The notes under the pieces were generated by a model. That model had not been told where the DNA came from and did not search any database. It saw nothing but the letters and a program-made list of their open reading frames with translations. From VXOI01 sp965197575 (GTDB lineage Bacteria > Chloroflexota > Dehalococcoidia > Lucifugimonadales > UBA3495), in the NCBI GenBank assembly GCA_965197575.1, contig OZ240214.1, positions 3,658,001-3,722,000 of the forward strand: a stretch of DNA of 64,000 nt, in the 5' to 3' direction. The position numbers and the translations under genes were made by a program. Below are positions 1-7,712 of the stretch, piece by piece (within the stretch, counting starts at the first letter, position 1; each line of letters starts with the position of its first letter).

Positions 1-839
1 GCCCCAGCGCGCACCGATGCTTGGGAGGCCAGGTAGGCCGCTCCAACGTAGTTCCGGGACCCGGCGACGATCAGCGCGTGGCCGTATGCGCCCTTGTGGG
101 AGTCCAGCGGTCTCTTGGGCAGGCGGGCGCTCACCCATTCCGGCGTCATTAGTTCCAGCCCGACCATCCGTTCCTCTGCCAAGCCCGGAGGAACGCCGAT
201 GTCCAGCGCCCGCAGCCGTCCCACCCGTTCCGCCCCCGGAAAGCGGAGCATACCTGCCTTGGGGTAGCCGAGGGCCGCGGTGAGGTCGGCGTGGGGACAG
301 GCCGGGTCGGCCTCACCGGTGTCGGCGTTCAGGCCCGTGGGCAGGTCCAGCGCCAGCAGGAAGGGACCGCCGGGCTTGGCCTTCGACTGCTCCAACCGGA
401 GCATCGCCGCCTTAACCGGCCCTTGCAACGGGCGGGCGCGCCCTGTACCCAGCACGGAGTCAATTACCAAGCGCGAGCGAGAGAGCAGCCGGTCAAGCGT
501 GGAAAGGTCGGCGTCGCCCTCCTCGCCCCACACCACTCGAACCCCATACTCCAGGGCCAGGCGCATCTTGGGGTCGGCTTCGGGCCGGGGCGTGACCAGG
601 TAGCAGGTTACCTCGGCGCCCCAACGTCGGAGATGGCGGGCGGCGACCAGACCGTCGGCCCCGTTGTTGCCCGGCCCGATGAGCGCCAGCACTCCCGCTC
701 CGGCGATGCCGCCCAAGACCTCCCGCGCCGTCCGGGCCACAGCCAGACCCGCGTTCTCCATCAGCGTGTCGGTGCTGACTCCCGCTCCCTCCGACGCCCG
801 CTCGATAGCCGCCATTTGCGCGGCGGTGACGACCTTCAA
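1..839 (-). CDS. nnr: NAD(P)H-hydrate epimerase/dehydratase, partial (3' end outside window)
   Basis: Bifunctional repair of hydrated NAD(P)H: an N-terminal YjeF_N epimerase followed by a C-terminal ribokinase-like ADP/ATP-dependent dehydratase. Reading the minus strand from a TTG at 839 gives MKVVTAAQMAAIE, then GPGNNGADG at residues 55-63, the epimerase nucleotide loop, and DSVLGTG near 125. About residue 247 the dehydratase starter SHKGAYGHALIVAGS appears. The reading frame runs off the window at position 1 after about 279 codons, so roughly the last 220 residues are missing. The TTG start overlaps the acpS stop codon in a TTGA, implying translational coupling; acpS and nnr neighbours are common in bacteria. 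Window edge is the only reason for truncation. Confidence 0.9.
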   Translation of the reverse strand, partial: MKVVTAAQMAAIERASEGAGVSTDTLMENAGLAVARTAREVLGGIAGAGVLALIGPGNNGADGLVAARHLRRWGAEVTCYLVTPRPEADPKMRLALEYGVRVVWGEEGDADLSTLDRLLSRSRLVIDSVLGTGRARPLQGPVKAAMLRLEQSKAKPGGPFLLALDLPTGLNADTGEADPACPHADLTAALGYPKAGMLRFPGAERVGRLRALDIGVPPGLAEERMVGLELMTPEWVSARLPKRPLDSHKGAYGHALIVAGSRNYVGAAYLASQASVRAG

Positions 840-1210
840 GGTTGGTCCTCCCGCGTGATCACGACGAAGGCCACGGCGTAGTCGCGGGAATGGGACAGGC
901 TCACCGACGTTTCCAGCACGCCCAGACGCTTGGCCCGCGATTCGGCGCGCCCGTGGTAAACGACGCCCGGCGCGCCGCTGGCGGCGCGGACAATCTCGAT
1001 GTCCTTCCAGCCCACGCCGCGCACACCGGTGCCGAGCGCCTTCATGGTGGCTTCCTTGGCGGCGAAGCGGGCCGCCAGGTTGGGCGCACGCCCTCGGCAA
1101 TAGTCGATCTCGCCGGGGGTGAACACGCGGCCCAAAAAGCGGTCGCCGTACCGCTCCAACACCCCCATGACCCGGTCGATCTCGATGATGTCGACGCCGG
1201 TCGTAATCAT
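836..1210 (-). CDS. acpS: Holo-[acyl-carrier-protein] synthase
   Basis: Transfers 4'-phosphopantetheine from CoA to the serine of apo-ACP, activating fatty-acid synthesis in the cytoplasm. The 124-residue length is standard for AcpS-type enzymes. GVDIIEIDRV at residues 5-14 carries the first Mg-binding Asp (D7), and ARFAAKEATMKALGTG around E53 is the second signature. The C-terminal VSLSHSRDYAVAFVV is also typical. No Shine-Dalgarno is visible before the ATG; a small imperfect hairpin lies between it and metF. It couples to nnr downstream through a TTGA overlap. Confidence 0.95.
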   Translation of the reverse strand: MITTGVDIIEIDRVMGVLERYGDRFLGRVFTPGEIDYCRGRAPNLAARFAAKEATMKALGTGVRGVGWKDIEIVRAASGAPGVVYHGRAESRAKRLGVLETSVSLSHSRDYAVAFVVITREDQP

Positions 1211-1220
1211 GGGCGAATTT

Positions 1221-1290
1221 GGGATGCGGAGTGTGGAATGGAGAAGCGGGGACGACCGTCCCTAATTCCTAATTCCGCACTCCACATTCC
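1221..1290. repeat. Imperfect inverted repeat between metF and acpS
   Basis: Arms at 1221-1239 and 1272-1290 are complementary at 16 of 19 positions; G-U pairs can fill some of the mismatches in RNA. The right arm ends exactly at the metF stop codon. The wording of the arms (cggagtgtggaat / attccgcactccac) resembles other short palindromic spacers in this window. It may act as an mRNA stabiliser or weak terminator between cotranscribed genes; there is no T tract. Confidence 0.5.
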
Positions 1291-2168
1291 TAACTCCTTA
1301 CGTAGCCGGGCAGGGCTAGGTGGTCGAGGATTTTGGAGACGGAGTAGCTGCGGTTCAGCACGTAGAAGTGGACGCCCGGAACGCCTGCGTCCCAAAGCTC
1401 TTCGACCTGCCGGGTCGCGTACTCCACGCCCATTTCACGCGCGCCGTCGTCGTCCCCGGCGTATTTCACCAACTCAGCGTCCAGCTCCGGCGGTATCTTG
1501 GAGCCACAGAGGGCGGTAAAGCGGCGAATCTGCGGCGCGCTCAGCACCGGCAACACGCCGGGCACGATGGGAACGTCTATCCCCGCAGCGCGGGCGCGCT
1601 CGACGAACTCGAAGTAGTCGTTGTTGTCATAGAAAAGCTGGGTAATCAGGAACTCGGCCCCGTTCTCGACCTTGAGCTTGGTGTAACCCAAGTCGGCTTC
1701 CAGGTCTACCGCCTCGGCGTGCCCCTCCGGGTAGCAGGCGGCGGCGATGCCGAAATCGTAGTTGCCGCCGATGTGTTCGACGAGGTCGGAAGCGTGGCTG
1801 AACCCGCCCTCGACCGGCACGAACTCGGTCTCGCCCCGGGGCGGGTCGCCGCGCAGGGCGATCACGTTTTCAATGGCGGCTTCATCCAGACGCCGCAACA
1901 CGCCGTCCAGCTCCTCGGTGGTCTGGCCGACGCAGGTGAGGTGGGCCATCACCTCCACGTCGGCGGTCTGCTTGGCCCGGACGGTTATCTCCTCGGTGAA
2001 GGCCCTAGTGGAGCCGCCCGCGCCGTAGGTGACGGAGACGAATTCGGGCGAGTAGGCAGTCAACTCGCCCAGGGTCGCCAGCACGTCCGGTATCCCCTCG
2101 GCGGCGCGGGGGGGAAAGAACTCAAAGGAAATCGTGCGCCTCTCGCGCAGTATGTCTCGTATTTTCAA
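1290..2168 (-). CDS. metF: Methylenetetrahydrofolate reductase
   Basis: Reduces 5,10-methylene-THF to 5-methyl-THF with FAD, feeding methionine synthesis. At 292 residues it matches the catalytic TIM-barrel-only bacterial form. SFEFFPPRA at residues 14-22 contains the conserved Glu (E16), VSVTYGAGGSTR follows at about 44-55, and the folate/FAD residues in MAHLTCVGQT and ALRGDPP are present. The start is a TTG with AGGA six bases upstream. It is followed closely by acpS and preceded by the crotonase gene on the same strand. Confidence 0.95.
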   Translation of the reverse strand: MKIRDILRERRTISFEFFPPRAAEGIPDVLATLGELTAYSPEFVSVTYGAGGSTRAFTEEITVRAKQTADVEVMAHLTCVGQTTEELDGVLRRLDEAAIENVIALRGDPPRGETEFVPVEGGFSHASDLVEHIGGNYDFGIAAACYPEGHAEAVDLEADLGYTKLKVENGAEFLITQLFYDNNDYFEFVERARAAGIDVPIVPGVLPVLSAPQIRRFTALCGSKIPPELDAELVKYAGDDDGAREMGVEYATRQVEELWDAGVPGVHFYVLNRSYSVSKILDHLALPGYVRS

Positions 2169-2202
2169 ACGGGGTTCCTGCTCGATTAAGATTCCGGCTC
2201 GC

Positions 2203-2982
2203 CTAAAATTCCGGCGTCCGCTTTTCGATGAAAGCCTGGACGCCCTCGGCCGGGTGGGTGGAGGTGGCGACGTATTGGGCGAAGGCCATTCCCTCCACCG
2301 CCACGCCGTCGCGCACCGACAGGTCGCGCCCGCGGTTGGTGACCGACTTGATCCAGCCCAAGCCGGGGCGGCTCTTGGTGCGAAGGGGAGCGACCAGCTT
2401 CTCCAACTCCTCGTCCAATCGGTCCATCGGTGCCGCCTTCAACGCCAGCCCCCACTCCACCGCCTCTGCGCCGCTGAGCCAGCGGCCGGTGGTCAGCAGC
2501 TCCATCGCCCGTTGCGCTCCCACCAGCCGGGGCAGGCGCTGCGTGGAGCCGCCGACGGGCATCAGCCCGAAGTTGACGTGCTGGTCGCCGATTCTGGCAG
2601 TCTCTTCGACGATCACCATGTCGCAGGCCATCATCAGCTCCAACCCGCCCGCCAGCGCAAACCCGTGGACGACGGCAATCACCGGCACCGGAAGCTCCTC
2701 CAACTGGAAGAGCGCGTCGTTGATCTCGCGGATGTAGCCGGGCAGGTGGGTCGGGTCCTTGAACAGCCCCTCGAAGGTCTTCAGGTCCGCGCCCGCGCAG
2801 AAAGCGCGGCCCTCGCCCCGGAGCACCAGCGCCTTGACCGACTCGTCGCCCGCCACGTCATCCAGGGCCGAAGCGAGGTCGGCTATCAGTTCCCGGCCCA
2901 GAGCGTTCAGAGCGTCGGGCCGGGCCAGGGTGATGGTGGCGATGCCAGCATCTTTAGAAAGCCTGATGTTGGTATAATCCAC
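2203..2982 (-). CDS. Enoyl-CoA hydratase/isomerase (crotonase) family protein
   Basis: A 259-residue crotonase fold protein acting on an acyl-CoA. The oxyanion-hole segments are FCAGADL (61-67) and HGFALAGGLEL (106-116). E115, the first catalytic Glu of enoyl-CoA hydratases, is retained, but the second is replaced: the canonical QPE(I/V)NLG stretch reads DQHVNFG, giving H135 where Glu is expected. True hydratase activity is therefore doubtful and isomerase or hydrolase chemistry is possible. The GTG start has a clear AAGGAG seven bases upstream. It shares a promoter region with the divergent DUF167 gene. Confidence 0.85.
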   Translation of the reverse strand: MDYTNIRLSKDAGIATITLARPDALNALGRELIADLASALDDVAGDESVKALVLRGEGRAFCAGADLKTFEGLFKDPTHLPGYIREINDALFQLEELPVPVIAVVHGFALAGGLELMMACDMVIVEETARIGDQHVNFGLMPVGGSTQRLPRLVGAQRAMELLTTGRWLSGAEAVEWGLALKAAPMDRLDEELEKLVAPLRTKSRPGLGWIKSVTNRGRDLSVRDGVAVEGMAFAQYVATSTHPAEGVQAFIEKRTPEF

Positions 2983-2992
2983 GAGATTCTCC

Positions 2993-3026
2993 TTGTAGGC
3001 TCGTTCATGCCCTCCAATATACTATA
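2993..3026. promoter_or_regulatory. Candidate bidirectional promoter with overlapping -10 boxes
   Basis: The short gap between the divergent crotonase and DUF167 genes contains atatactata. Read forward it gives TATACT (3018-3023), with TTGTAG (2993-2998) as a -35 at a 19-bp spacer. Read in reverse, TATAGT (3021-3026) serves the crotonase. The two hexamers overlap by three bases. Two other divergent gaps in the window show the same architecture. Confidence 0.45.
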
Positions 3027-3052
3027 CCCGAAATCCGGCCCGCCCCGCCGTT

Positions 3053-3337
3053 ATGCCTGCCGACACCGGCTGCACGCTTAGGGTGCGGGTGCAGCCCAGG
3101 GCCGCCCGCGACCGGGTGGCCGGGTTCCGCGAGGGCGTGTTGCGGCTGAGCGTCACCGCGCCGCCTGCCGACGGCAAGGCCAACGCCGCCGTTCTGGCCC
3201 TCTTGGCCGGGGCGCTTGAGACCCCGAAGTCGGGCTTGGCAATCGTCCGGGGCCACGCCGCCCGCGACAAGGTGGTGGCGGTGGCGTCGTTGACCCTGGA
3301 GGAAGTGCAGGAGCGTTTGGCCTTATGCAGTACATGA
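3053..3337 (+). CDS. DUF167 / YggU family protein (UPF0235)
   Basis: Small (94 aa) alpha/beta protein. The family signature is plain: LRVRVQPRAARDRVAG at 8-23, LRLSVTAPPADGKANAA at 29-45, and VRGHAARDKVV further on. The family has known structures but no agreed biochemical role. Its 3' end overlaps the phosphatase start by 13 bases, so the two are probably cotranscribed. Confidence 0.9.
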   Translation: MPADTGCTLRVRVQPRAARDRVAGFREGVLRLSVTAPPADGKANAAVLALLAGALETPKSGLAIVRGHAARDKVVAVASLTLEEVQERLALCST

Positions 3338-3813
3338 ATTTCAGTTGGGTGCTGGACGGGGAACTGGGCGGCTCGCAGGGCCCGGCGGGCTACCACGACC
3401 TGTTCTTCCTGTACTCCCAAGGCGTCCGCGCCGTGATACGGATGGAGGAGCGCACCATAGCCGCCGACAGCGGCGGGATGGTCGACATGGTGGACATGTT
3501 CGAGCCGGTGCCCGACTTCACCCCGCCCACGATGGAGCAGGTACGCCGGATGGTCGCCTTCATAGACGAGCAGACCGCCGCGGGCAGGCCGGTGGCCGTC
3601 AGCTGCTACGCCGGAATCGGCCGCACCGGCACCGTCCTGGCCTGCTACCTGGCCCACCGGGGCGCAGAACCCCGCGAAGCCATCGAGCAGGTCAGGCGCC
3701 TGCGCCCCGGCTCCATCCAGACCCCGGAACAGGAATCGGCAGTCTACCAATACGCTGACGATATTTTTCACCGCGGAGAACGCGGAGAGCGCGGAGAGCG
3801 CGGAGAAAATTAG
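3325..3813 (+). CDS. Dual-specificity/tyrosine-type protein phosphatase
   Basis: A 162-residue cysteine-based phosphatase of the DSP fold. The P-loop is AVSCYAGIGRTGTVLACYL, with the nucleophile C94 and phosphate-binding R100. Serine occupies the position before Cys where His is usual in HCxxGxxR, which should alter the Cys pKa. A candidate general acid lies in the DMFEPVPDF segment (54-65). The last ~14 residues (HRGERGERGERGEN) are not part of the fold; they are encoded by one arm of an intergenic inverted repeat, so the original stop was probably just before it. Substrate unknown. Confidence 0.85.
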   Translation: MQYMNFSWVLDGELGGSQGPAGYHDLFFLYSQGVRAVIRMEERTIAADSGGMVDMVDMFEPVPDFTPPTMEQVRRMVAFIDEQTAAGRPVAVSCYAGIGRTGTVLACYLAHRGAEPREAIEQVRRLRPGSIQTPEQESAVYQYADDIFHRGERGERGERGEN

Positions 3814-3850
3814 GAAAAAACTCTGCGCCCTCTGCGCCCTCTGCGGTGAA
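3767..3850. repeat. Inverted repeat of cgcggag/ctctgcg units
   Basis: The left arm is a run of CGCGGAGA-type units after TTCACCG; the right arm is a run of CTCTGCGCC units ending CGGTGAA. Reverse complementing the right arm gives TTCACCGCAGAGGGCGCAGAG, a near match to the left arm over about 30 bases, with an A-rich loop. The left arm is inside the phosphatase reading frame and the right arm ends just before the JAMM gene. Octamer-based palindromes of this wording occur in many environmental bacterial genomes. Confidence 0.7.
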
Positions 3851-3869
3851 ACCAGAAGGAGTGGCGCAA

Positions 3870-4283
3870 GTGGTACGAATCGAGCGGAGCTTTGTTGATG
3901 AGATGGTGGCTCACGCCCAGGACGACCTGCCCAACGAGTGTTGCGGCATCCTGGCGGGCCCCGAGGGAACGGTCGCCAAGTCCTACCGGATGACCAACGT
4001 CGAGGCCAGCCCCTACCGGTTCTCCATGGACCCCGGCGAGCTGGTGCAGGTGGACTCGGAGGCCGGCGACAACGGGTGGGAGCTTCTGGCCATCTACCAC
4101 TCCCACACTGGCAGCCCGGCCTACCCGTCGGATACCGACGTGCGCATCGCTGGCGGCACCGCCGGACTGTGGCCCGACACGCGCTACGTGCTGGTCTCGC
4201 TGATGGACCCCGACCACCCCGACGTCCGCATCTTCCAAATCAGCCGCGGCGTGGTCACCGAAGAAGCGCTGGAGATCGTTTGA
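3870..4283 (+). CDS. JAMM/MPN+ family zinc metalloprotease (Mec/RadC-like JAB domain)
   Basis: A 137-residue stand-alone JAMM domain. Zinc and catalytic residues are complete: E23 in PNECCGILAG, then HSHTGSPAYPSDTD giving H77, H79, S87 and D90. Bacterial stand-alone JAMM proteins of this size (for example Mec) remove small ubiquitin-like sulfur-carrier proteins or cysteine from their C-termini; the substrate here is unknown. I place the start at the GTG preceded by AAGGAG at eight bases; a GTG at 3846 is in frame but would add repeat-derived residues. The stop overlaps the TTG start of the lipoprotein gene in a TTGA. Confidence 0.85.
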   Translation: MVRIERSFVDEMVAHAQDDLPNECCGILAGPEGTVAKSYRMTNVEASPYRFSMDPGELVQVDSEAGDNGWELLAIYHSHTGSPAYPSDTDVRIAGGTAGLWPDTRYVLVSLMDPDHPDVRIFQISRGVVTEEALEIV

Positions 4284-6580
4284 GTCATCGCCGGCGATTC
4301 TCTGCCGGGCTGGTTCTAGTGGCGGCGGTTGTATTTGGGGTGGTCCTGTCGGCATGTAGAGACGAACAACCGGCAACGCTAACGCCCATACCCGGCCAAA
4401 CCGCAGTCCCCTCTCCGGTCCCATCGGTTTCAGCATCCATATCCCCGTCGTTCCCAACCGTTTCACAGTCGCCGATAGTTGTTCGCCCCAGGTCTAGCGC
4501 CGCGTCGCCGGTCCAGCCAACGCCCCAACCGGCGCTGCCGCTGCCCACTCCGCATCCCGACAACTCGACTTGGGTCATCGAACGCCTCGACGCCGTGGTG
4601 TCGCTCTACCCGCCCACCCCGGCCGGAGAGGCCCTGCTCCGCAGCCTGGACCTGCGCCAGATGCCGGGCGATCCCGGATTTTTCGGAAGCTATGGGTTCG
4701 ACGACTGGGCTGGCGTCGGTGAAGCCAAGCCCATCGGCGTTATGCACGAGTTGGGCCACTCGTACTGGGGCGGCTTTCCGGTAATCGGGCAGCCCGAGTT
4801 AGTCTGGCAGAAGGAAGCCGGGCAAGAGATCGCTCCGGCCTTGAGCAGCTATCACCGGGACATACTGGCGTTCATGGCCCAACCGCCGGACGATTATGAG
4901 TTTCTGCGGCAGCGGTTGCGTCATTTGCCGCAAGTCTCCAGCAAAAACACCGAGCCGCTGTTCCACAGCCTGGAGGCCGACCTGCCCTATACCACCGGCG
5001 GCGACTTGGGGCTGGTCCCACCGCTGCTGCGCAAGTATTGGGGCCACTTTCTTGGCAAAGGACCGTTCGGGACTTGGGAGCAGGCGGCCGGTTGGTTTCA
5101 GTCGCTGTCCCACGAAGAGCGGGCCACCGCCGGCAAGTACCTGGGCTTCGAGCACCTGGACTTGCGCGAATACCCGGACCTGGCCCCCTTCTCTCCGCAG
5201 GCAGACTTGCTCGCCGCCAGCGCTCGGGTGCTGGCGAAGGAGGAGCGCCAGCGTCTCACCGACTTGGCGGAGCAGTTCGACCTCCTACTGGGCGAAGCGC
5301 AATCGGAGGAAGACTTCCAGTTCTGGCGGGGGTACCTTCAAGACAAGGTGACTCTTTACCGCTCGCACCCGGACCATCTGGAATCGCTAGCGCTGCCCCG
5401 GTCCCGTGACCTAGCCGATGCTCTGAAATTCTTGTCCAGCTTGTATGGCAGTCCGGCAAGCCGGGCATCATTGCTGGCCGACCGCATTGCCGTCCAGCCA
5501 TTCCTGGTCAACTTCCTGCCGGCGGTGGACAACCACACTCTGGTGAAGCTGTTCGCCGCCGGCCCCAACCTTCCCGAAGGCGCAACGCTACAAGCAACGG
5601 CCAGCTTCGTGGAGCGGTTGCAGCGTTTCGGGGCCGTGGTGGACGGCGTTCTGGCCGAGGGCCGGGTATCGCCGGAGGGCGGCGCACGGGCGCTGGAGGG
5701 CTTCCTGGCCGACACGGGCTTCGAGCAAGAGCACGACCTCAAGCTGTTCTTAGACCTGTTCCACGATACCGACCCGCCTGCGACCCGGCGGATAATGTCG
5801 GCGGTCGACCCGGCTACAGTCCGCGCCTTGATGGGGCCCGTGCCGTTCCAGTTGCGCACGGTATTCGAGCCGGAGGGCCTGCTGGAGAAGCTGGACATCA
5901 CTGCCGACGCCGCGGAGGCCGACCTGCGCCGAGGTATCGTGCTGCTCATCGAGGAGCCATCCGGCAATTACCGGGTGGATGAGCCTTTCTTGGAACACCT
6001 CTACGCGGTGATGGCGGAACGGGCGCGGACTGCGCCGGGCGAGGCCGTCCGGGTCATGTCCGAAACCCCATTCCCGCTGGAAGGCATGATTATCCAGCAG
6101 CCGTCGGCCACCTCCGCCGCACTGTCCAGCAACCTCGGTCTGGCGGTGACGCTGGTCAAAAACAGCGATACCGTGCTGGCCCCTCCCCAACGCATCCTCT
6201 ACCGCCTGATTACGGCCGACCCGTCCCTGGCTGCCGAGTTGGTAGCCGCTGTCGACCAGCGTGGGGAGGACGGGTTGGTCACGGAATCGCTGGCCTACTT
6301 CGCCTACGACAAGGCCAGAGCGGAAAAATTCCCCGGTCTTCCCATATCCCTGAGCCAGGACGGGGCTTTCCTGAAATCGCTGCTGGAAAGGCAAGGGCCC
6401 GAATGGCTGGAAGTGCGGCTGGCGGCGGCGGTGAAACTGTACCGGGAAAGAGCCGTTGCCGGAGAGGTCGCGCCCGACTTTCTGGAGCGATACCGGGAGA
6501 CACTGGAAGCCGCCGCCAACACCCTCAGCCCGGAAGAGAGGGACCGTCTGTTGGTGGTCATCCGTCCCGCGTTCGGCTAG
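4280..6580 (+). CDS. Large lipoprotein with HELGH zinc-peptidase-like motif
   Basis: A 766-residue exported lipoprotein of unknown function. MSHRRRF, a hydrophobic stretch and the lipobox LSAC (C26) give a type II signal peptide. Residues ~30-95 are Pro/Ser/Thr-rich linker. HELGH at 156-160 (in VMHELGHSYWGG) fits the zinc-binding HExxH of metallopeptidases; a third ligand was not identified. The rest is alpha-helical, with many Leu/Glu-rich segments and no family I recognise. It starts with TTG inside the JAMM stop codon (TTGA), so it is coupled to that gene. Its stop shares a palindromic CTAG with the convergent exchanger gene. Confidence 0.75.
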   Translation: MSHRRRFSAGLVLVAAVVFGVVLSACRDEQPATLTPIPGQTAVPSPVPSVSASISPSFPTVSQSPIVVRPRSSAASPVQPTPQPALPLPTPHPDNSTWVIERLDAVVSLYPPTPAGEALLRSLDLRQMPGDPGFFGSYGFDDWAGVGEAKPIGVMHELGHSYWGGFPVIGQPELVWQKEAGQEIAPALSSYHRDILAFMAQPPDDYEFLRQRLRHLPQVSSKNTEPLFHSLEADLPYTTGGDLGLVPPLLRKYWGHFLGKGPFGTWEQAAGWFQSLSHEERATAGKYLGFEHLDLREYPDLAPFSPQADLLAASARVLAKEERQRLTDLAEQFDLLLGEAQSEEDFQFWRGYLQDKVTLYRSHPDHLESLALPRSRDLADALKFLSSLYGSPASRASLLADRIAVQPFLVNFLPAVDNHTLVKLFAAGPNLPEGATLQATASFVERLQRFGAVVDGVLAEGRVSPEGGARALEGFLADTGFEQEHDLKLFLDLFHDTDPPATRRIMSAVDPATVRALMGPVPFQLRTVFEPEGLLEKLDITADAAEADLRRGIVLLIEEPSGNYRVDEPFLEHLYAVMAERARTAPGEAVRVMSETPFPLEGMIIQQPSATSAALSSNLGLAVTLVKNSDTVLAPPQRILYRLITADPSLAAELVAAVDQRGEDGLVTESLAYFAYDKARAEKFPGLPISLSQDGAFLKSLLERQGPEWLEVRLAAAVKLYRERAVAGEVAPDFLERYRETLEAAANTLSPEERDRLLVVIRPAFG

Positions 6581-7638
6581 ATTTCCTCGCTGGTCGTGGG
6601 GGGCGCGGGCGCGCGGGCTTCCCCATTCTCGGACTCGGGCACGCCCAGTATCGCGACCACCACCGCTGCGGCAATGTAAATCGCCGCCATCGCCGAAAGT
6701 CCTGCGGCGGCTACGGCCCGCCGTACCCTGTTCCTCGTCAGTATCAGCGTCAGCCCCGTCAGCATCAGCCCGATGGCCACCGTTCCGGCGATGAAATGCA
6801 CCGGCTCTGGCTGGTTGACCAGAATGCCGTCGCGGTAGAAGAGGTCGGCGTAGAACAGGATCGTAACATTGAAAGCGCAACTGCCGTATAGCCCGGCCAC
6901 GCCCAAGTCCATGGCCCCGATGCGGGCGGCGGCGATGGTGGAGGACGCTTCGGGCATGGTTGTGACCAGCGATACCAGCAGAATGCCGATGGTGCCCGAG
7001 GAGATTCCGGTTATCTCCGCGATGGAGTCGGTGCTCACGCCAAGGAAATAGCCGGAGACGATCACGCCCGCCGAAACCAGCAGGAACATCAGCCACGCCT
7101 TGCCCAACCCCATGCCCGGGTCTTCTTCCTCGTCGTCGCCACCGGCGGGCCTCGTCTTGTAGACAACCCACATGCCCACCACGAAAACCACCAGCAGAAT
7201 GACGGACGCCAAGCCGATCTTGAAAGCGGCCAAGTCCATCCTGACCGCGCCGAACAGCAAGGCCAGACTGGTTAGGACCACGGCGACTACGATCAGGTAG
7301 CCTTGCTCCGGGGCCACGCGCTCCAGGAACAGCTTGCCCCCGAACACCAACGCCACCGCAGCCAGGGTGAACATGTTGAGCATATTTGCGCCGACCACGT
7401 TGCCGAAGGCCAGCCCAGGGTTGGGGACTTCGAGAGTGACCACGGTGATGTTGGTGGCCAGTTCCGGCAGCGAGGTGGCCAGCGCAACCAAGATGCTCCC
7501 CACGAACAACCGCCCCCAACCGGTGAGGGTGGCCAGGGCGTCGCCGTAGACCGCCAGCCGCACGCCGAAGAATATGACGGCCGCGGCGCTGCCAAGGAAA
7601 ATCAGGAGGGCGATGTAGATATTGCTGATATCTATCAT
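6577..7638 (-). CDS. Sodium/calcium exchanger (CaCA) family membrane protein
   Basis: A 353-residue polytopic membrane protein with about ten hydrophobic segments and the two inverted alpha repeats of the CaCA superfamily: VALATSLPELATNI (E60) and LVSLVTTMPEASSTI (E230), followed by GN-type helices FGNVVGANMLNMF and YGSCAFNVTILF. An acidic loop GGDDEEEDPG at 167-175 separates the halves. Likely a cation/H+ or cation/Na+ antiporter in the cytoplasmic membrane. The ion specificity cannot be read. It converges on the preceding lipoprotein gene with overlapping stop codons. Confidence 0.88.
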   Translation of the reverse strand: MIDISNIYIALLIFLGSAAAVIFFGVRLAVYGDALATLTGWGRLFVGSILVALATSLPELATNITVVTLEVPNPGLAFGNVVGANMLNMFTLAAVALVFGGKLFLERVAPEQGYLIVVAVVLTSLALLFGAVRMDLAAFKIGLASVILLVVFVVGMWVVYKTRPAGGDDEEEDPGMGLGKAWLMFLLVSAGVIVSGYFLGVSTDSIAEITGISSGTIGILLVSLVTTMPEASSTIAAARIGAMDLGVAGLYGSCAFNVTILFYADLFYRDGILVNQPEPVHFIAGTVAIGLMLTGLTLILTRNRVRRAVAAAGLSAMAAIYIAAAVVVAILGVPESENGEARAPAPPTTSEEI

Positions 7639-7712
7639 GGCTTACGGGAGCAAATAGGAGAGAGGAGCAATGAGGGAGAATATCTCAACGCTCACTCCTC
7701 ACTCCTGCCATC

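Noticed and set aside
3938..4279. A very long open frame upstream of the HELGH lipoprotein (would make an 880-residue protein)
   Set aside because: The extension is the out-of-frame shadow of the JAMM gene; the signal peptide and lipobox begin at TTG 4280.
7639..7712. Inverted repeat of GAGGAG/CTCCTC words between the CaCA and leuB genes
   Set aside because: Arms pair poorly and the sequence is low complexity; not convincing as a hairpin or terminator.
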